The notes: a model not told the origin generated them from the sequence alone. A stretch of 64,000 nucleotides of DNA from Chloroflexota bacterium (GCA_026710825.1 JAPOQH010000116.1:62001-126000), one strand, 5' to 3'. Shown: positions 44,799 to 54,033, numbered from the stretch's first letter. Translations and numbers: made by a program.

Positions 44799-45484
44799 AT
44801 TCGGTTTTCTCCTGTGGCGGCATAATCGTCCGCCCGTTCAACCAATCCCAAAAAAAGGCTATTGAAACTGGCCGGTACTTCCTCGGCGCGTTCCGGAAGG
44901 AACTGCACGCCTATCACCCAACTGTGTTCTTTGCTCTCCAGCCCTTCTATCACGCCGTCGTCCAGTTGGTATGCGATGGACATCAGGCAGTCCGCTCGCT
45001 GCGCCTCCCGCAGTGCCATGCGATCGCCCCAGCCCTCCGAATTGATTCGGAACATCCCCGCGCTCCCGATGATCGCGGCCATCTTGGATCCTGGCGACAG
45101 GTATATCTGGCGTCTCCCTTGCCTGTCCGTCGATGCGGAGTCCCCAGTCGATGCGGAGTCTTCAACGGTATCGTCGAATGTATCCATCGGCGATGGGGCG
45201 TCGCCTCCGAAAGCCGCGTTCAGCAGATGCATCCCCTTGCCGGTCAGCAGCGCCGGCATGTCCGCCGCCAACGCCGCGCCAAGCAGCTCCAATGCTCCGG
45301 AATCAACCTCGCCATCGCTGAATCCCGTATCTGGGATCAGCAAGCCACCGGCGCCTGAGAGCCCTCGTGCTCCCGCGGATGGGGCGACTACGTTCGCTCG
45401 TCCGCCCGCCTCTTCAACCGCGCGGATGCTTGGGTCTGGATGGTGGCCGTTACGGGACGCGGCCAGGATGGCGATGGTGGGCAA
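44795..45484 (-). CDS. Degenerate class I amidotransferase-like (peptidase C26) protein
   Basis: A 229-residue protein with the outline of gamma-glutamyl hydrolase-like amidotransferases: [51 protein letters not shown] and VIGVQFLPE. The nucleophile Cys of the GICRGM motif is Gly82 here, and the catalytic His of VQFHPE is Leu196, so amidase activity should be lost. An acidic/Ser-rich insert ([18 protein letters not shown]) is at 106-122. Its stop overlaps the gyrA start by four bases (ATGA), so it is translationally coupled to gyrA. It is a likely pseudoenzyme with a binding or regulatory role. Confidence 0.7.
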   Translation of the reverse strand: MPTIAILAASRNGHHPDPSIRAVEEAGGRANVVAPSAGARGLSGAGGLLIPDTGFSDGEVDSGALELLGAALAADMPALLTGKGMHLLNAAFGGDAPSPMDTFDDTVEDSASTGDSASTDRQGRRQIYLSPGSKMAAIIGSAGMFRINSEGWGDRMALREAQRADCLMSIAYQLDDGVIEGLESKEHSWVIGVQFLPERAEEVPASFNSLFLGLVERADDYAATGENRI

Positions 45485-45516
45485 GGGACAATCTAATATT
45501 GTTGAGTGATATTTTA

Positions 45517-45522
45517 ATTATA
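45517..45522 (-). promoter_or_regulatory. Putative -10 element (TATAAT) for the amidotransferase-like/gyrA operon
   Basis: Perfect TATAAT in an AT-rich stretch (45488-45535) that contrasts with the surrounding GC-rich DNA, about 33 bases upstream of the ATG at 45484. The -35 region is unclear. Confidence 0.45.
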
Positions 45523-45546
45523 CTAAAAATTGTCACACCCTGCCCG

Positions 45547-45636
45547 CTATGCCACCGCCCGCTTTCCACCAAACTCATCACATTCCCTTGGGGTAGTGTC
45601 CGGCCCAGTGGGCACACACGCGTCAATCAACATCAT
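45547..45636 (-). pseudogene. Truncated vapC-like toxin remnant
   Basis: An ATG overlapping the vapB stop (ATGA) opens a frame that reads MMLIDACV, matching the first strand of PIN-domain VapC toxins (typically MxLVDTSVW), and then diverges into unrelated sequence and stops after 29 residues. The remaining about 100 residues with the acidic PIN residues are absent. Deletion or replacement with the AT-rich gyrA promoter region is likely. Confidence 0.5.
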
Positions 45637-45830
45637 TCCGGTTCGCTTCGCCGCCTCGGTATGCTTTGTAGATCGGGCATCGTTCCGCCCATCCGGGCCA
45701 AACGCCTGGCAGCGTCCCGCTCAACCAGTGCCTTCAGCGCCGTGTTGACCACCGCCGAACTCGAGGTTAGCGATGTGATGCGTTTGGCTTTGTCCAACAA
45801 GTCGTCGTCCAGATTCACCGTCGTCCTCAT
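45633..45830 (-). CDS. VapB-like type II antitoxin (ribbon-helix-helix)
   Basis: A 65-residue protein beginning MRTTVNLDDDLLDKAKRIT, the ribbon-helix-helix strand and helix of VapB antitoxins, followed by SSAVVNTALKALVERDAARRLARMGG and the toxin-binding tail typically ending in PRRRSEPE. The length is normal. A true VapC partner is not present, only the first residues of one, overlapping its stop. The gene may be an orphan that retains DNA-binding and regulates other loci. Confidence 0.82.
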   Translation of the reverse strand: MRTTVNLDDDLLDKAKRITSLTSSSAVVNTALKALVERDAARRLARMGGTMPDLQSIPRRRSEPE

Positions 45831-45905
45831 GACATCCCAATTCCAACGTGGCCTGTTCGGACCGCCTCAGCGCATCTGATGTCGCACCATTTTAATGCGC
45901 GTGGA

Positions 45906-47231
45906 TCATGCGCCGGCGTCCCAGTCCTCCAACGCCATCCTTGCCACCTGCCGGCCCATGCGAACCGAGTAGTTAGTCCCCCGGTCCTCCGGATAAATCT
46001 GCGTCGTATTCGCCAGGTATAACGACTTCAGCGGCGTCCTGTGATCAGGGATCCGTTCCCCATAGTTGGTCCCGATGATCGGCTGCGCCCCGTCCACCCG
46101 GTGATGGTGATATTCCACGATCCAGTCCTGCGAAAAGTCCGGGTTCAGCTTTCGCAGGTGTGGAATAAATTCCTCCAGCAGCGCATCCGGTTCCTTGCGG
46201 TACAGTTCGCTTTCCCGGTCGGGATAGTTGGTCAGGTACACAATGTGATGCCCGCCGTATAGCTCACGGTCGATCATGTTGGTGTGCTCGATCACCCCCA
46301 CGAACGGCAGCGACCGGTCCGCCACATTCAACCAGTATTTCGAAGTCAAGGGCCGGTCCAGCACCAGGATCATCAACACCGCCGAGAGGTACTGCGCCGA
46401 CTCAAGAATCTCCCGGTAATCATCCGGCAACTCCGGCGCCAGCCGCGTGAATACATAGGACGGTGTGGTCGCGATCACCGCGTCATACTCGTGATCCCGT
46501 TCCTCTCCCCCATGTGGACCGGCGGTAAAACCCGTTGCCCTGCCGTCTTGGACATTGATGCGCCGCACTCCGGCGCCCACATGAACCTTCCCGCCCTGCT
46601 GCTCCACGCGTTCCCCGCAAACGTCGAACACCGTTCCGAAGCTGCACATCGGATATCCAAGCCGCTCTTTCTGCATCCGTTTGCGCGACGCCACCCGCAG
46701 GTAGATCTTCCCCCACAACCACGTCATGCTCACCTTGTCGTAGTGGTCGCCAAACTTCCCCCTCAGCATCGGCTCCCAGATGACGCGGTACGCCCCTTCT
46801 CCCATGTGCCGACGCGTCCACTCCGCCGCCGTCATCCCCTCATATTTGCGCCAGTTCCCGGTCTTTTGCAGCAAAAACGTCCACAGACCCAAACGGATTC
46901 TCTCCGTAAACGGCAGCGGCGAAAATTTCAGCAGGTCCATGGGTGTCGCAAAGTCCCAGATGCGGCCCCCGTGGAACAGTCCAACCTTCGACTCCAGCCA
47001 CTCCATCGAATCGCCCAGGCCCAACTCCTCTATCAACTCCACCATGTCGGTGTCGCTCACGAACAAGTGGTGGTACCCGCGTTCCAACTGCCCTCCGCCA
47101 ACCTCGAAAGTCGACGCCTGTCCGCCCAGAAACGGCGCCGCCTCAAACACCTCCGCAAAATGCCCCCGCTTGGTCAACTCGAACGCCGCCGCCAGTCCCG
47201 CCGCTCCACCGCCGATGATTCCTACTCGCAT
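45906..47231 (-). CDS. NAD(P)/FAD-dependent oxidoreductase (protoporphyrinogen oxidase/amine oxidase-like)
   Basis: A 441-residue flavoprotein of the amine-oxidase/phytoene-desaturase superfamily. The FAD motif GGGAAGLAAAFEL is at residues 7-19, followed by FEAAPFLGGQASTFEVGG and a C-terminal SLYLANTTQIYPEDRGTNYSVRMGRQVARM that closes the FAD site. Members often act on isoprenoid or haem precursors or on nucleotide sugars. It starts three bases after the stop of the flippase-like gene, so the two are co-transcribed. This pairing suggests a lipid or glycan precursor role, but the substrate is not assignable. Confidence 0.8.
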   Translation of the reverse strand: MRVGIIGGGAAGLAAAFELTKRGHFAEVFEAAPFLGGQASTFEVGGGQLERGYHHLFVSDTDMVELIEELGLGDSMEWLESKVGLFHGGRIWDFATPMDLLKFSPLPFTERIRLGLWTFLLQKTGNWRKYEGMTAAEWTRRHMGEGAYRVIWEPMLRGKFGDHYDKVSMTWLWGKIYLRVASRKRMQKERLGYPMCSFGTVFDVCGERVEQQGGKVHVGAGVRRINVQDGRATGFTAGPHGGEERDHEYDAVIATTPSYVFTRLAPELPDDYREILESAQYLSAVLMILVLDRPLTSKYWLNVADRSLPFVGVIEHTNMIDRELYGGHHIVYLTNYPDRESELYRKEPDALLEEFIPHLRKLNPDFSQDWIVEYHHHRVDGAQPIIGTNYGERIPDHRTPLKSLYLANTTQIYPEDRGTNYSVRMGRQVARMALEDWDAGA

Positions 47232-47234
47232 CGC

Positions 47235-48353
47235 CTAATCGTCCTGTGCCACCCGTACGTTTCCAACCCGGTTGGCGTCGTCCTTGCCCTGACCTTCAGC
47301 GTCGGGCCCCGAGACCGGCAGCGTGGTCAACCCGCGTAGCGACACATGGTTCCACAGCAATAGGACCACACCCGCCACGTTCACCGGCAGCCACAGCGCC
47401 AGCAGATGCACCGCCACCGAGTACGACGCCGCCGTTGCCGCTCCTACCGCCAGCCCGACCAACGTTTGTTGCGCCACCACCTCGAACGCGCCGATGCCGC
47501 CGATGGATGCCGGAATAGCCGTGATCAGGTTCGACGTCACCGTGACGAGAACGATCGCCAGTAACAGGAACCAGAACGATGCAAAATACGCGTCCAGGCT
47601 GAACGAGTACGCCACGATCAGGTACACGCCCGCCTCGGCCAGCCAGATCGGCAGCGAACTGACGAACAGTATCGCGTGCTTCTTGGGCGAGTTCAGCGAA
47701 CCCAGTCCTTCAACAAACCCGACCACCACTTCCGCCCCCACTTGCCTGAACCGCACCGGCAGGATCCCCGTCAATGCCACCAGCCAGTTCACCGTCCGCC
47801 GGCTGCACGAAAGCGCGGTCAGTACGCCTAGCGCCAACACAAAGCTCGACAGCACCGCCGCCATCAACACGATGGCAGTGGACTGGTACGCTTGGCTGGC
47901 CTGGCTGAACAACCCCGCCGCAAGCAGGATCGGCGCCGCGATCGCTCCCAGCGCCAACAGCGTCACTCCGTCGTACAATCGCTCAACGCTGAGTGTCGCG
48001 ATCGACGCCGGCACGCTGACCTCTTCCTCCCGACGCGCCAGGTAAACCGCCCGCACCAACTCGCCCAACCGCGCCGGCAGCACATTGTTCGCCAGGTACC
48101 CGATGATGATCACCGGATACAGTCGCTTCGCGGAAATCCTCGCGATCGGCGACAGCAGGTATTGCCACCGCAACGCCCTGAACCACTGCCCGATGAAATA
48201 CAAAACGATGGCCGGAGCCAGGTACAGGTAGTTCGCGCTTCGAAGCGAATGCCATAGCTCGTCCCGGTCCACCAACAACACCAATAAGGCCAGCGTCACC
48301 ACGCTGACCAATACACCGGCCCAGAACCGCCAGTTGCCTAGAAAATAGGTCAT
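47235..48353 (-). CDS. Flippase-like/LPG synthase TM-region family membrane protein (UPF0104)
   Basis: A 372-residue integral membrane protein with about eight helices. It carries the family signature YLYLAPAIVLYFIGQWFRALRWQYLL and YPVIIIGYLANNVLPARLGELVRAVYL, found in the AglD/MprF-type transmembrane domain. Such proteins are linked to lipid-linked sugar or lipid flipping and synthesis. The ATG at 48353 is chosen because it starts just before the first helix; a longer reading adds only polar residues. It heads an operon with the FAD oxidoreductase three bases away. An Agl23-like gene lies a few kb upstream on the same strand. Confidence 0.82.
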   Translation of the reverse strand: MTYFLGNWRFWAGVLVSVVTLALLVLLVDRDELWHSLRSANYLYLAPAIVLYFIGQWFRALRWQYLLSPIARISAKRLYPVIIIGYLANNVLPARLGELVRAVYLARREEEVSVPASIATLSVERLYDGVTLLALGAIAAPILLAAGLFSQASQAYQSTAIVLMAAVLSSFVLALGVLTALSCSRRTVNWLVALTGILPVRFRQVGAEVVVGFVEGLGSLNSPKKHAILFVSSLPIWLAEAGVYLIVAYSFSLDAYFASFWFLLLAIVLVTVTSNLITAIPASIGGIGAFEVVAQQTLVGLAVGAATAASYSVAVHLLALWLPVNVAGVVLLLWNHVSLRGLTTLPVSGPDAEGQGKDDANRVGNVRVAQDD

Positions 48354-48434
48354 ATTGGGGTTAAACGCTTCCCCCTCCGAACGACAATACACAGACGCGA
48401 CACGCTGATGGCCAGCGCCGCGTGCTCGGCGAAC

Positions 48435-48977
48435 TTACGCCCCATCATCGTCCCTGGCCGCACCGCCGTCATGCGTGTTGGAAAACCCCACCGGCGACGC
48501 ATCCCCCACCTCCAGGTCCTGCCGTCCCGTCAGCGTGCTGATCCTCCACACGTTTTCTTCGGTCACCACCACGGGACGCGGCGATTCCTCAAGCGCGCGT
48601 TCCAACTGCGGCAACACATTCGCTACGACAAATATGATCTCCGAAATCTCGGGAGGACTCATCTCGTTGTCATAGAAGTTGCGATGCCCGTTGTCGGCAG
48701 CGATGAATGCGCTGGCAACGGCTATTTCCCCATATTCGGCATCCAATTGCCTTGCGATGTGCCCCACCGTGCGGTGGCTGCCCAGGTTCAGCCATCCCCG
48801 CTGTTGTCCATGCGCCTTCATCATCTGGGCAAACGCGCCCCACACCTTTTCGGTAGCCTGAAGGCGGTCTCCCCCGGCCAGTTCCTCCCTGGCCTGCTCG
48901 ATCAACCGGCGGCTGATCTGCACCCGGTCTGCTACCGTCGCCTCTCCAGGCTCTGGCAACGTCGTCGCCGTCGTCAT
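48435..48977 (-). CDS. PaREP1/HEPN-like protein
   Basis: A 180-residue, mostly helical protein. Segments RRLIEQAREELAGGDRLQATEKVWGAFAQMMKAHGQQRGW and AADNGHRNFYDNEMSPPEISEIIFVVANVLPQLERAL fit the PaREP1 group of HEPN-fold proteins. No RX4-6H nuclease motif is clear, so activity is uncertain. The last 30 residues are hydrophilic. It lies 25 bases downstream of the Agl23-like gene on the same strand, so probably co-transcribed. Confidence 0.5.
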   Translation of the reverse strand: MTTATTLPEPGEATVADRVQISRRLIEQAREELAGGDRLQATEKVWGAFAQMMKAHGQQRGWLNLGSHRTVGHIARQLDAEYGEIAVASAFIAADNGHRNFYDNEMSPPEISEIIFVVANVLPQLERALEESPRPVVVTEENVWRISTLTGRQDLEVGDASPVGFSNTHDGGAARDDDGA

Positions 48978-49002
48978 GGGCTAATCACTCTTCTGCAAGT
49001 CT

Positions 49003-51591
49003 TTAGTTCCGTGTGTACTGGTAATACTCCGCTGAATACCAGTCGCTCTCCTGACGACGCGTCACGATGTACTCAATCGCCTGCTGCCATTTGTCCGCAT
49101 CCGTCGCCGCCTCCCTGAAAAAATCCACATCAGCGGTCAACTGGTCCCACAGCGCAGTCTCCTCCCGCGCCTCGCCGGGCCGGCGGTAGGTTTCAGGATA
49201 CCATAGCAGGTTTCGCATCGGCCCCTGCCGTTCGTAAGCCGTGGCATCCTCCTCATCCACGGCGTGCGCTACCTCCGCCATGTACACCCTGGGCCCGGTA
49301 TCCTCACCCACTTTGCGACATTCATCCGATCCCTCGTCGGCGTTCGCCGAGCAAAAATGGTCAAACCACAAGTCTCCGTCTTCAGTCTCGCCCCTCACAT
49401 ACCACTGGAACGGATACCACATGTCGTAGTCCACCTTGACCGAAGCATCCTCTTTCGCCGCCAGTGGCCCGCCTCGCAACGCCGCGTACGAGTCCACCAG
49501 ATCCGCCGACCCCTGCGCGTACACCAGGATCTCCAGCTTCGAATCATCGTACGTATAGGAGGCCCGGAATGCGGTCGCAGTCCCAAAAACCAGCAGCAGC
49601 GCCGCGACCGCCAGCGCCACCGCTTTCCCGCCGCCCGGCTGGATTCGCACCAACCATGCCATCGCCACCGCCAACGGCAACAGGATGAGTCCTGCCACCC
49701 ACGCCGGCAAATTCGCCGCATCGCCCCGCGCCGCCAGCCATCCTACCCAAACCGCCGCTATCAGCCACGCCGGGGCCAACGCTATCAACGCCCCCATGCG
49801 CCACCGATCTCTGATCTCCGCCGGCCATCTGGCCCCGTCGATCAGGTGCCCCAGCAGCATCCCCCCGGCCAACGCCAGCGGAACCGTTATGTTCACCAGC
49901 AGCCACGGCATTTTCTCCGCCGCCACCGTGTACAAAACCAGCGTCGCGATCACCCACGCCGCCAGCACAATGCCAAACCGCTCCCGCCGCCTGATCAGCC
50001 AGACCACCGCCGCCAATCCAAAAACCAGCGCCAGCAATTCGTACACCGTCAGCCCCACGCCGTAGTAGTACCACGGCTGGTTCCCCCGCGCTACCTCCTG
50101 TTGCGCCAACCAATAGCCCAGGCTCTGCCACGCTCCCGTGAACACCCCCGGCCAGTTGGTGAAGAACGTCGTGTACAGCGTCGCCCAGATGGTGTAGAAG
50201 ATCCCGGCCGAAAGCAGCCAGGTCCCGCTCCCCCATGCGATGCCCGCCGCGCCGCTCACCACCAGCAGTAAAAGCAGTACCAAAACCGGTACCAGGTAAT
50301 TCACGGCGATCTTGCCCGCCGCCAGGTCCGCCACTGGTGCCGCCGCCGGCAGCAAATCCCCCGCCAGCGCCAACCCGCTCCCGAACGCCGTCAGCCACAG
50401 CCACGTCAACACCGCCGGCGGCCCCAGCAGTATTGCGATGCGACGCCATCCACGAATCGCGGTCGGCGCAACGGCCGCCATCCCCACTCCCAGCATCATC
50501 AACACGCCGCCAACCGCGCAGTCCAGGTATGCGCCCATCATGCCCGAATCGGGCAGCATGCCTTGCACCGGCCCTACCACGACCACCGCCACAGCCGCTA
50601 CCGCGCATGTGGCCGCCACCGCAACTGCGGCGATGTCCAGCCCGTTTCGGACCCTCCAGAGCAACCACGCCACGGCTATCAAACCGCCCAGCAGCGCCAG
50701 CAACCCAACAGCGTGCATCCAGACCGGCGCAAGCCACACCGGCAGCGTTAGGAATGGCTCCTCCCAAACCGGCGCGCCCGTTTCCCCTGTGGAACCCGTA
50801 TCCTCTGCGGCCAATGTCAGACCCAACAGCCCTTGAAACACCGAAATCCCCGCCGCCGCCTGTGGCAGGGTCAACGTCGCCAGCAGCACGAAAAAGCCCG
50901 CCGCTCCTCCCATTTGCGTCAGCCCGATCCGTCGCCGCGCCACGTCCCACAGATCCCGCCAACCCAGGCCCAGCGCCGCCAGCCCCATGAACAGGATCAC
51001 GAAGTACGCCGTCTCCTTGGAGGCCAGCATGAACGCCGTCACCGCTGCCGCCCCGAACAGGTATCGCCGTCGCTGATCTTCCACGTACCGCCACAGCAGA
51101 ATGAGCAGCAGCAACGCCCAGACCACCATGAGGATGTCGTTGCGCCCAAACCTGCTGAAGTACAGCAAGGACGGCGAAAACGTCAGTATCAACGCCGTGC
51201 AGATCGCGCCGCTGTCGCCGATATGCCGCCTCAGGAAATACGGCAATCCCACCAGAACGACGCCGAACAACGCGTACGGCAACCGCGCCACAAAGTCCGT
51301 ATCCCCCAGCGCCCGCAGGAATATCGACACCAACTCGATCTGCAGTGGCCCGTGCATCCACGGCGAATGCAAAAACTCCACGCCCCTCGCCAGCTTCCAC
51401 GCGTAGTGCAGGTGAATCGCCTCGTCGTAGTGCATCACCCGCCCGTCCAGCTCCCACAGCCGCAGCGCCGCCGCGACCGCTGCGATCAGGACGAAAGCCA
51501 ACTCCAACCGGCCCGGGCGCGGCCAATGCCAACCCGACAGGTTCAGCGCAGCCCCAACGTGAGACCATCGGTTTCGCAGGACAATCATCAT
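49003..51591 (-). CDS. Agl23-like multi-spanning membrane protein (GT39/TIGR03663 family)
   Basis: An 862-residue membrane protein resembling flippase activity-associated Agl23 and GT39-type glycosyltransferases. The first loop has the Asp-Glu motif in VMHYDEAIHLHYAWKLARG, followed by FLHSPWMHGPLQIELVSIFLRALGDTDFVARLPYALFG, typical of polyprenyl-phosphate-sugar-dependent transferases. More than a dozen hydrophobic helices follow. The last about 200 residues are hydrophilic and probably outside the membrane. It may take part in protein or lipid glycosylation, together with the flippase-like gene downstream. Two adjacent ATG codons at 51591 are possible starts. Confidence 0.82.
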   Translation of the reverse strand: MMIVLRNRWSHVGAALNLSGWHWPRPGRLELAFVLIAAVAAALRLWELDGRVMHYDEAIHLHYAWKLARGVEFLHSPWMHGPLQIELVSIFLRALGDTDFVARLPYALFGVVLVGLPYFLRRHIGDSGAICTALILTFSPSLLYFSRFGRNDILMVVWALLLLILLWRYVEDQRRRYLFGAAAVTAFMLASKETAYFVILFMGLAALGLGWRDLWDVARRRIGLTQMGGAAGFFVLLATLTLPQAAAGISVFQGLLGLTLAAEDTGSTGETGAPVWEEPFLTLPVWLAPVWMHAVGLLALLGGLIAVAWLLWRVRNGLDIAAVAVAATCAVAAVAVVVVGPVQGMLPDSGMMGAYLDCAVGGVLMMLGVGMAAVAPTAIRGWRRIAILLGPPAVLTWLWLTAFGSGLALAGDLLPAAAPVADLAAGKIAVNYLVPVLVLLLLLVVSGAAGIAWGSGTWLLSAGIFYTIWATLYTTFFTNWPGVFTGAWQSLGYWLAQQEVARGNQPWYYYGVGLTVYELLALVFGLAAVVWLIRRRERFGIVLAAWVIATLVLYTVAAEKMPWLLVNITVPLALAGGMLLGHLIDGARWPAEIRDRWRMGALIALAPAWLIAAVWVGWLAARGDAANLPAWVAGLILLPLAVAMAWLVRIQPGGGKAVALAVAALLLVFGTATAFRASYTYDDSKLEILVYAQGSADLVDSYAALRGGPLAAKEDASVKVDYDMWYPFQWYVRGETEDGDLWFDHFCSANADEGSDECRKVGEDTGPRVYMAEVAHAVDEEDATAYERQGPMRNLLWYPETYRRPGEAREETALWDQLTADVDFFREAATDADKWQQAIEYIVTRRQESDWYSAEYYQYTRN

Positions 51592-51704
51592 CTCACCGGG
51601 TACGCCTCCAATCCGATTCCCGGATTCGTCGCAACTCGGATGATTCCATTAACCGAAACTCTAACGGACGCCGTCACCTTCCCGCCCTGTCGACCCTGCG
51701 CCGG

Positions 51705-52277
51705 TTATCCCTGTGCGTCCCGGACCCAACCGGCATCGTCTGCATCAGGGCAGTAGCCGCCGGAATTACCCGCCGTCCGCTCCAGGTTCCGCCTGCTGGC
51801 CTGCGTCGACGGATGCTCCGCGCCCAGCACGGTTTCCCGGTCCTCCACATTGCGGCGATGCAGTCCCTCGGCCTCGTGCATGCGACCGGCCGTATTCAAC
51901 GCGTTCGCCAGGCTGCCCCGGCTCCTCATCGTGTCCGGATGCTCTTCCCCCAGAACGGCCAGGCGAGCTTCGTACAATTCCCGGAACATGCCAATGGCCT
52001 GATCCGTATGCCCGGCCGCGTAGCGGCAGTTGGCCAGACTGCTCCGGTAGCGGAGCGTCTCCGGATGGTTCGGCCCATGCCACTCCACGCTTTTCTCAAC
52101 AGTATCCGCAAACCGGTCGATGGCCTCGTCGAACCGGCGCGCCGCCCGGAATGCGTGCGCCACACGGTGCTGCGCGGCCAGCAGGCGAACTCCGCATTCC
52201 GAACCAGTCGAGCGCTCCGCTTCCAGGCCGGCCAATGCTCGCTGGATCCTCGATTCCATCGATGTTGCCGCACTCAT
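51705..52277 (-). CDS. Tetratricopeptide-repeat protein
   Basis: A 190-residue helical protein with kinesin-light-chain-type TPRs. Repeats of about 42 residues are recognisable at 52-92 (RFDEAIDRFADTVEKSVEWHGPNHPETLRYRSSLANC), 93-134 (GHTDQAIGMFRELYEARLAVLGEEHPDTMRSRGSLANA) and 135-170 (GRMHEAEGLHRRNVEDRETVLGAEHPSTQASR). It lacks an NB-ARC or CHAT domain that such repeats often accompany, so it may be a fragment of a larger signalling protein or a stand-alone adaptor. Between AlaX (105 bases upstream) and the Agl23-like gene. Confidence 0.75.
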   Translation of the reverse strand: MSAATSMESRIQRALAGLEAERSTGSECGVRLLAAQHRVAHAFRAARRFDEAIDRFADTVEKSVEWHGPNHPETLRYRSSLANCRYAAGHTDQAIGMFRELYEARLAVLGEEHPDTMRSRGSLANALNTAGRMHEAEGLHRRNVEDRETVLGAEHPSTQASRRNLERTAGNSGGYCPDADDAGWVRDAQG

Positions 52278-52382
52278 GACCAGTCAAGCCCCCGGGCGGG
52301 CGTCGTCATCCCCTGCACGATGGTCCCGCTCCGCGTCAATCCCATTGGGCGTTTCGGTGCGCCTGCGCAAAGTCTCACCCGG

Positions 52383-53111
52383 CTACGCGGCGTCGGCCAG
52401 CGCGATTCGCAGGCGCTTGTTGATCCGCCCCTTGCTCTCATGCCCAACCACGGTGATGCGGCCCACCTCCCGCGTGTTGTGTACGTGCGTGCCGCCGTCC
52501 GCCTGCAGGTCCAGGCCAACAATATCAATCGTCCGCACCTCGGCGATCGATGCCGGCAGCAGGTTGATCTTCGTCCGTATCAAATCCGGGTGCGCGTCCG
52601 CCTCGGCACGGCCCAGGAATCCCACGCCGATATCCCGTCCCTGTTCAACCTCCGCATTGATGCGCGCCTCGACCTCCTCGGCAAATTCGGCCGACATATT
52701 CTCCAGTTCGAAATCCATCCGCGCCGTCCCCGGCCGCATGTCGCCGCCCGTCACCAGCGCCCCATAGTCCCGCCAGACCACGCCGCAAAGGATATGCAGG
52801 GCAGTGTGCGTCCGCATCAACATGTACCGACGGTCCCAGTCGATGGTGCCGTGCAGCGCGGTCCCGGATTCCGGCTTCGCCTCACCGTCGATGGTGTGGA
52901 CCACATCGCCGCCGGCGCGTGCCGCCTTGGTAACTTTGTACTCGACCCCGGCGGCCGCGTCGGTCAAGGTGCCCACGTCGCAGGGTTGTCCCCCACCGCC
53001 AATATAAAAGGCAGTCCGGTCCAAAACCACGCCGCCGTCATCGGTAACCTCCGTGACCACCGCATCAAACTCCGACACGTAGGCGTCATTCAAAAATAGC
53101 AATTCGGTCAT
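52383..53111 (-). CDS. Alanyl-tRNA editing protein AlaX
   Basis: A 242-residue trans-editing factor that hydrolyses mischarged Ser-tRNA-Ala. Zinc-site motifs are present: HTALH with His102 and His106 (in MRTHTALHIL), and the C-terminal GGTHVHNTREVG. The N-terminal half (VVLDRTAFYIGGGGQPCDVGTL) corresponds to the AlaRS-like beta-barrel (AlaX-M type). The ATG at 53111 starts the family sequence; an in-frame Met at 53147 is an alternative. TATAAT lies about 50 bases upstream. Confidence 0.87.
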   Translation of the reverse strand: MTELLFLNDAYVSEFDAVVTEVTDDGGVVLDRTAFYIGGGGQPCDVGTLTDAAAGVEYKVTKAARAGGDVVHTIDGEAKPESGTALHGTIDWDRRYMLMRTHTALHILCGVVWRDYGALVTGGDMRPGTARMDFELENMSAEFAEEVEARINAEVEQGRDIGVGFLGRAEADAHPDLIRTKINLLPASIAEVRTIDIVGLDLQADGGTHVHNTREVGRITVVGHESKGRINKRLRIALADAA

Positions 53112-53159
53112 GTCCCCATCTCCGATGTCAGCCAAGCCATTTTCCACCTCGGCCCCGGC

Positions 53160-53165
53160 ATTATA
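53160..53165 (-). promoter_or_regulatory. Putative -10 element (TATAAT) for alaX
   Basis: Perfect TATAAT on the minus strand about 49 bases before the ATG at 53111. No clear -35 box. Confidence 0.4.
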
Positions 53166-53357
53166 TCAACGCCAAATTCCCCAATCACCCACCCCAGCCA
53201 CGCCACCCACGCCACCATTCATCTCCCCACTCACTCCCTGACCCTACGCCACTCGAACCGTCCTCCCACTAGCGCCACCCGCATCCGCTCGCACCACCAT
53301 CGTTCCCGTCGCACCATCATCGTCTCGAGATCCCACCCGTCGCCCACCACCCAAACC

Positions 53358-53384
53358 GTCATTCCTGCGGAAGCAGGAATCCAG
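53358..53384. repeat. GTCATTCC...GGAATCCAG palindromic element
   Basis: Arms ATTCCTGC and GCAGGAAT around GGAA, with GTC before and CCAG after. Essentially the same as the copy at 34559-34586. Confidence 0.75.
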
Positions 53385-54033
53385 AAACCCACAACCTCAT
53401 CCATCCCCAGGTCTCTCTATCACTGACCCAACCCAATCCATCATCCTGCCAATCCTGCCCATCCATGCAATTAAAAAAACCAATGACATCCGCCCGTTGC
53501 CCATGCGCACGCGCGTTCTCTACACTGTACTCCACGTCAGGCAACCGGCCCGTGGCCACGGCCCACCGCCCGACCGGAAATTTCCAACACAAGGGGTCAA
53601 CCAGAGGTTCAGGACTAAACGGTCAACAATCGTCGGATCATTTGCATCGCTGGCTCGCGCCTGAGGCTGTCTTCTTCCGCAGCATGGCCTTGACCAGTAC
53701 GGCGGGTGTCTCCACCGCTCCACGAGGGTCGCATGTTCCCTCTCCCACACATCCTGACTTTGTCGATGTACGCGGGAGTGGGCAGCATGAGGGATTCATT
53801 CCCTCATCAACCAAGGCGGTCAGCACGTGGAACTCTAGGACTCAATATCGCACCACACGCTCTGCGACCGTAGCGCCGACACCCTGAACCTCCAAAACCC
53901 CAAACCAACCAACCATCACCGCTAGCGCCAACAACAAAACATCCTACTGCAACACCACCAGGAGCAACGCCACCGCCAACCGAAAAACATCCCATCGCAT
54001 CAACATCCCAGGGAGCATCACCACCGCCAATAC

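Noticed and set aside
45547..45636. Functional VapC toxin
   Set aside because: Only the first strand resembles a PIN domain; the frame ends after 29 residues and the acidic active-site residues are absent.
49544..51568. 674-codon minus-strand frame overlapping the Agl23-like gene
   Set aside because: Out of frame with the membrane protein that has clear helices and the DE motif; the alternative is Gly/Arg/Ala-rich shadow sequence.
53359..53826. Group II intron or small protein genes
   Set aside because: No reverse transcriptase and no recognised domain V; the short frames are not in register with each other and lack family similarity. Kept only as an unexplained block.
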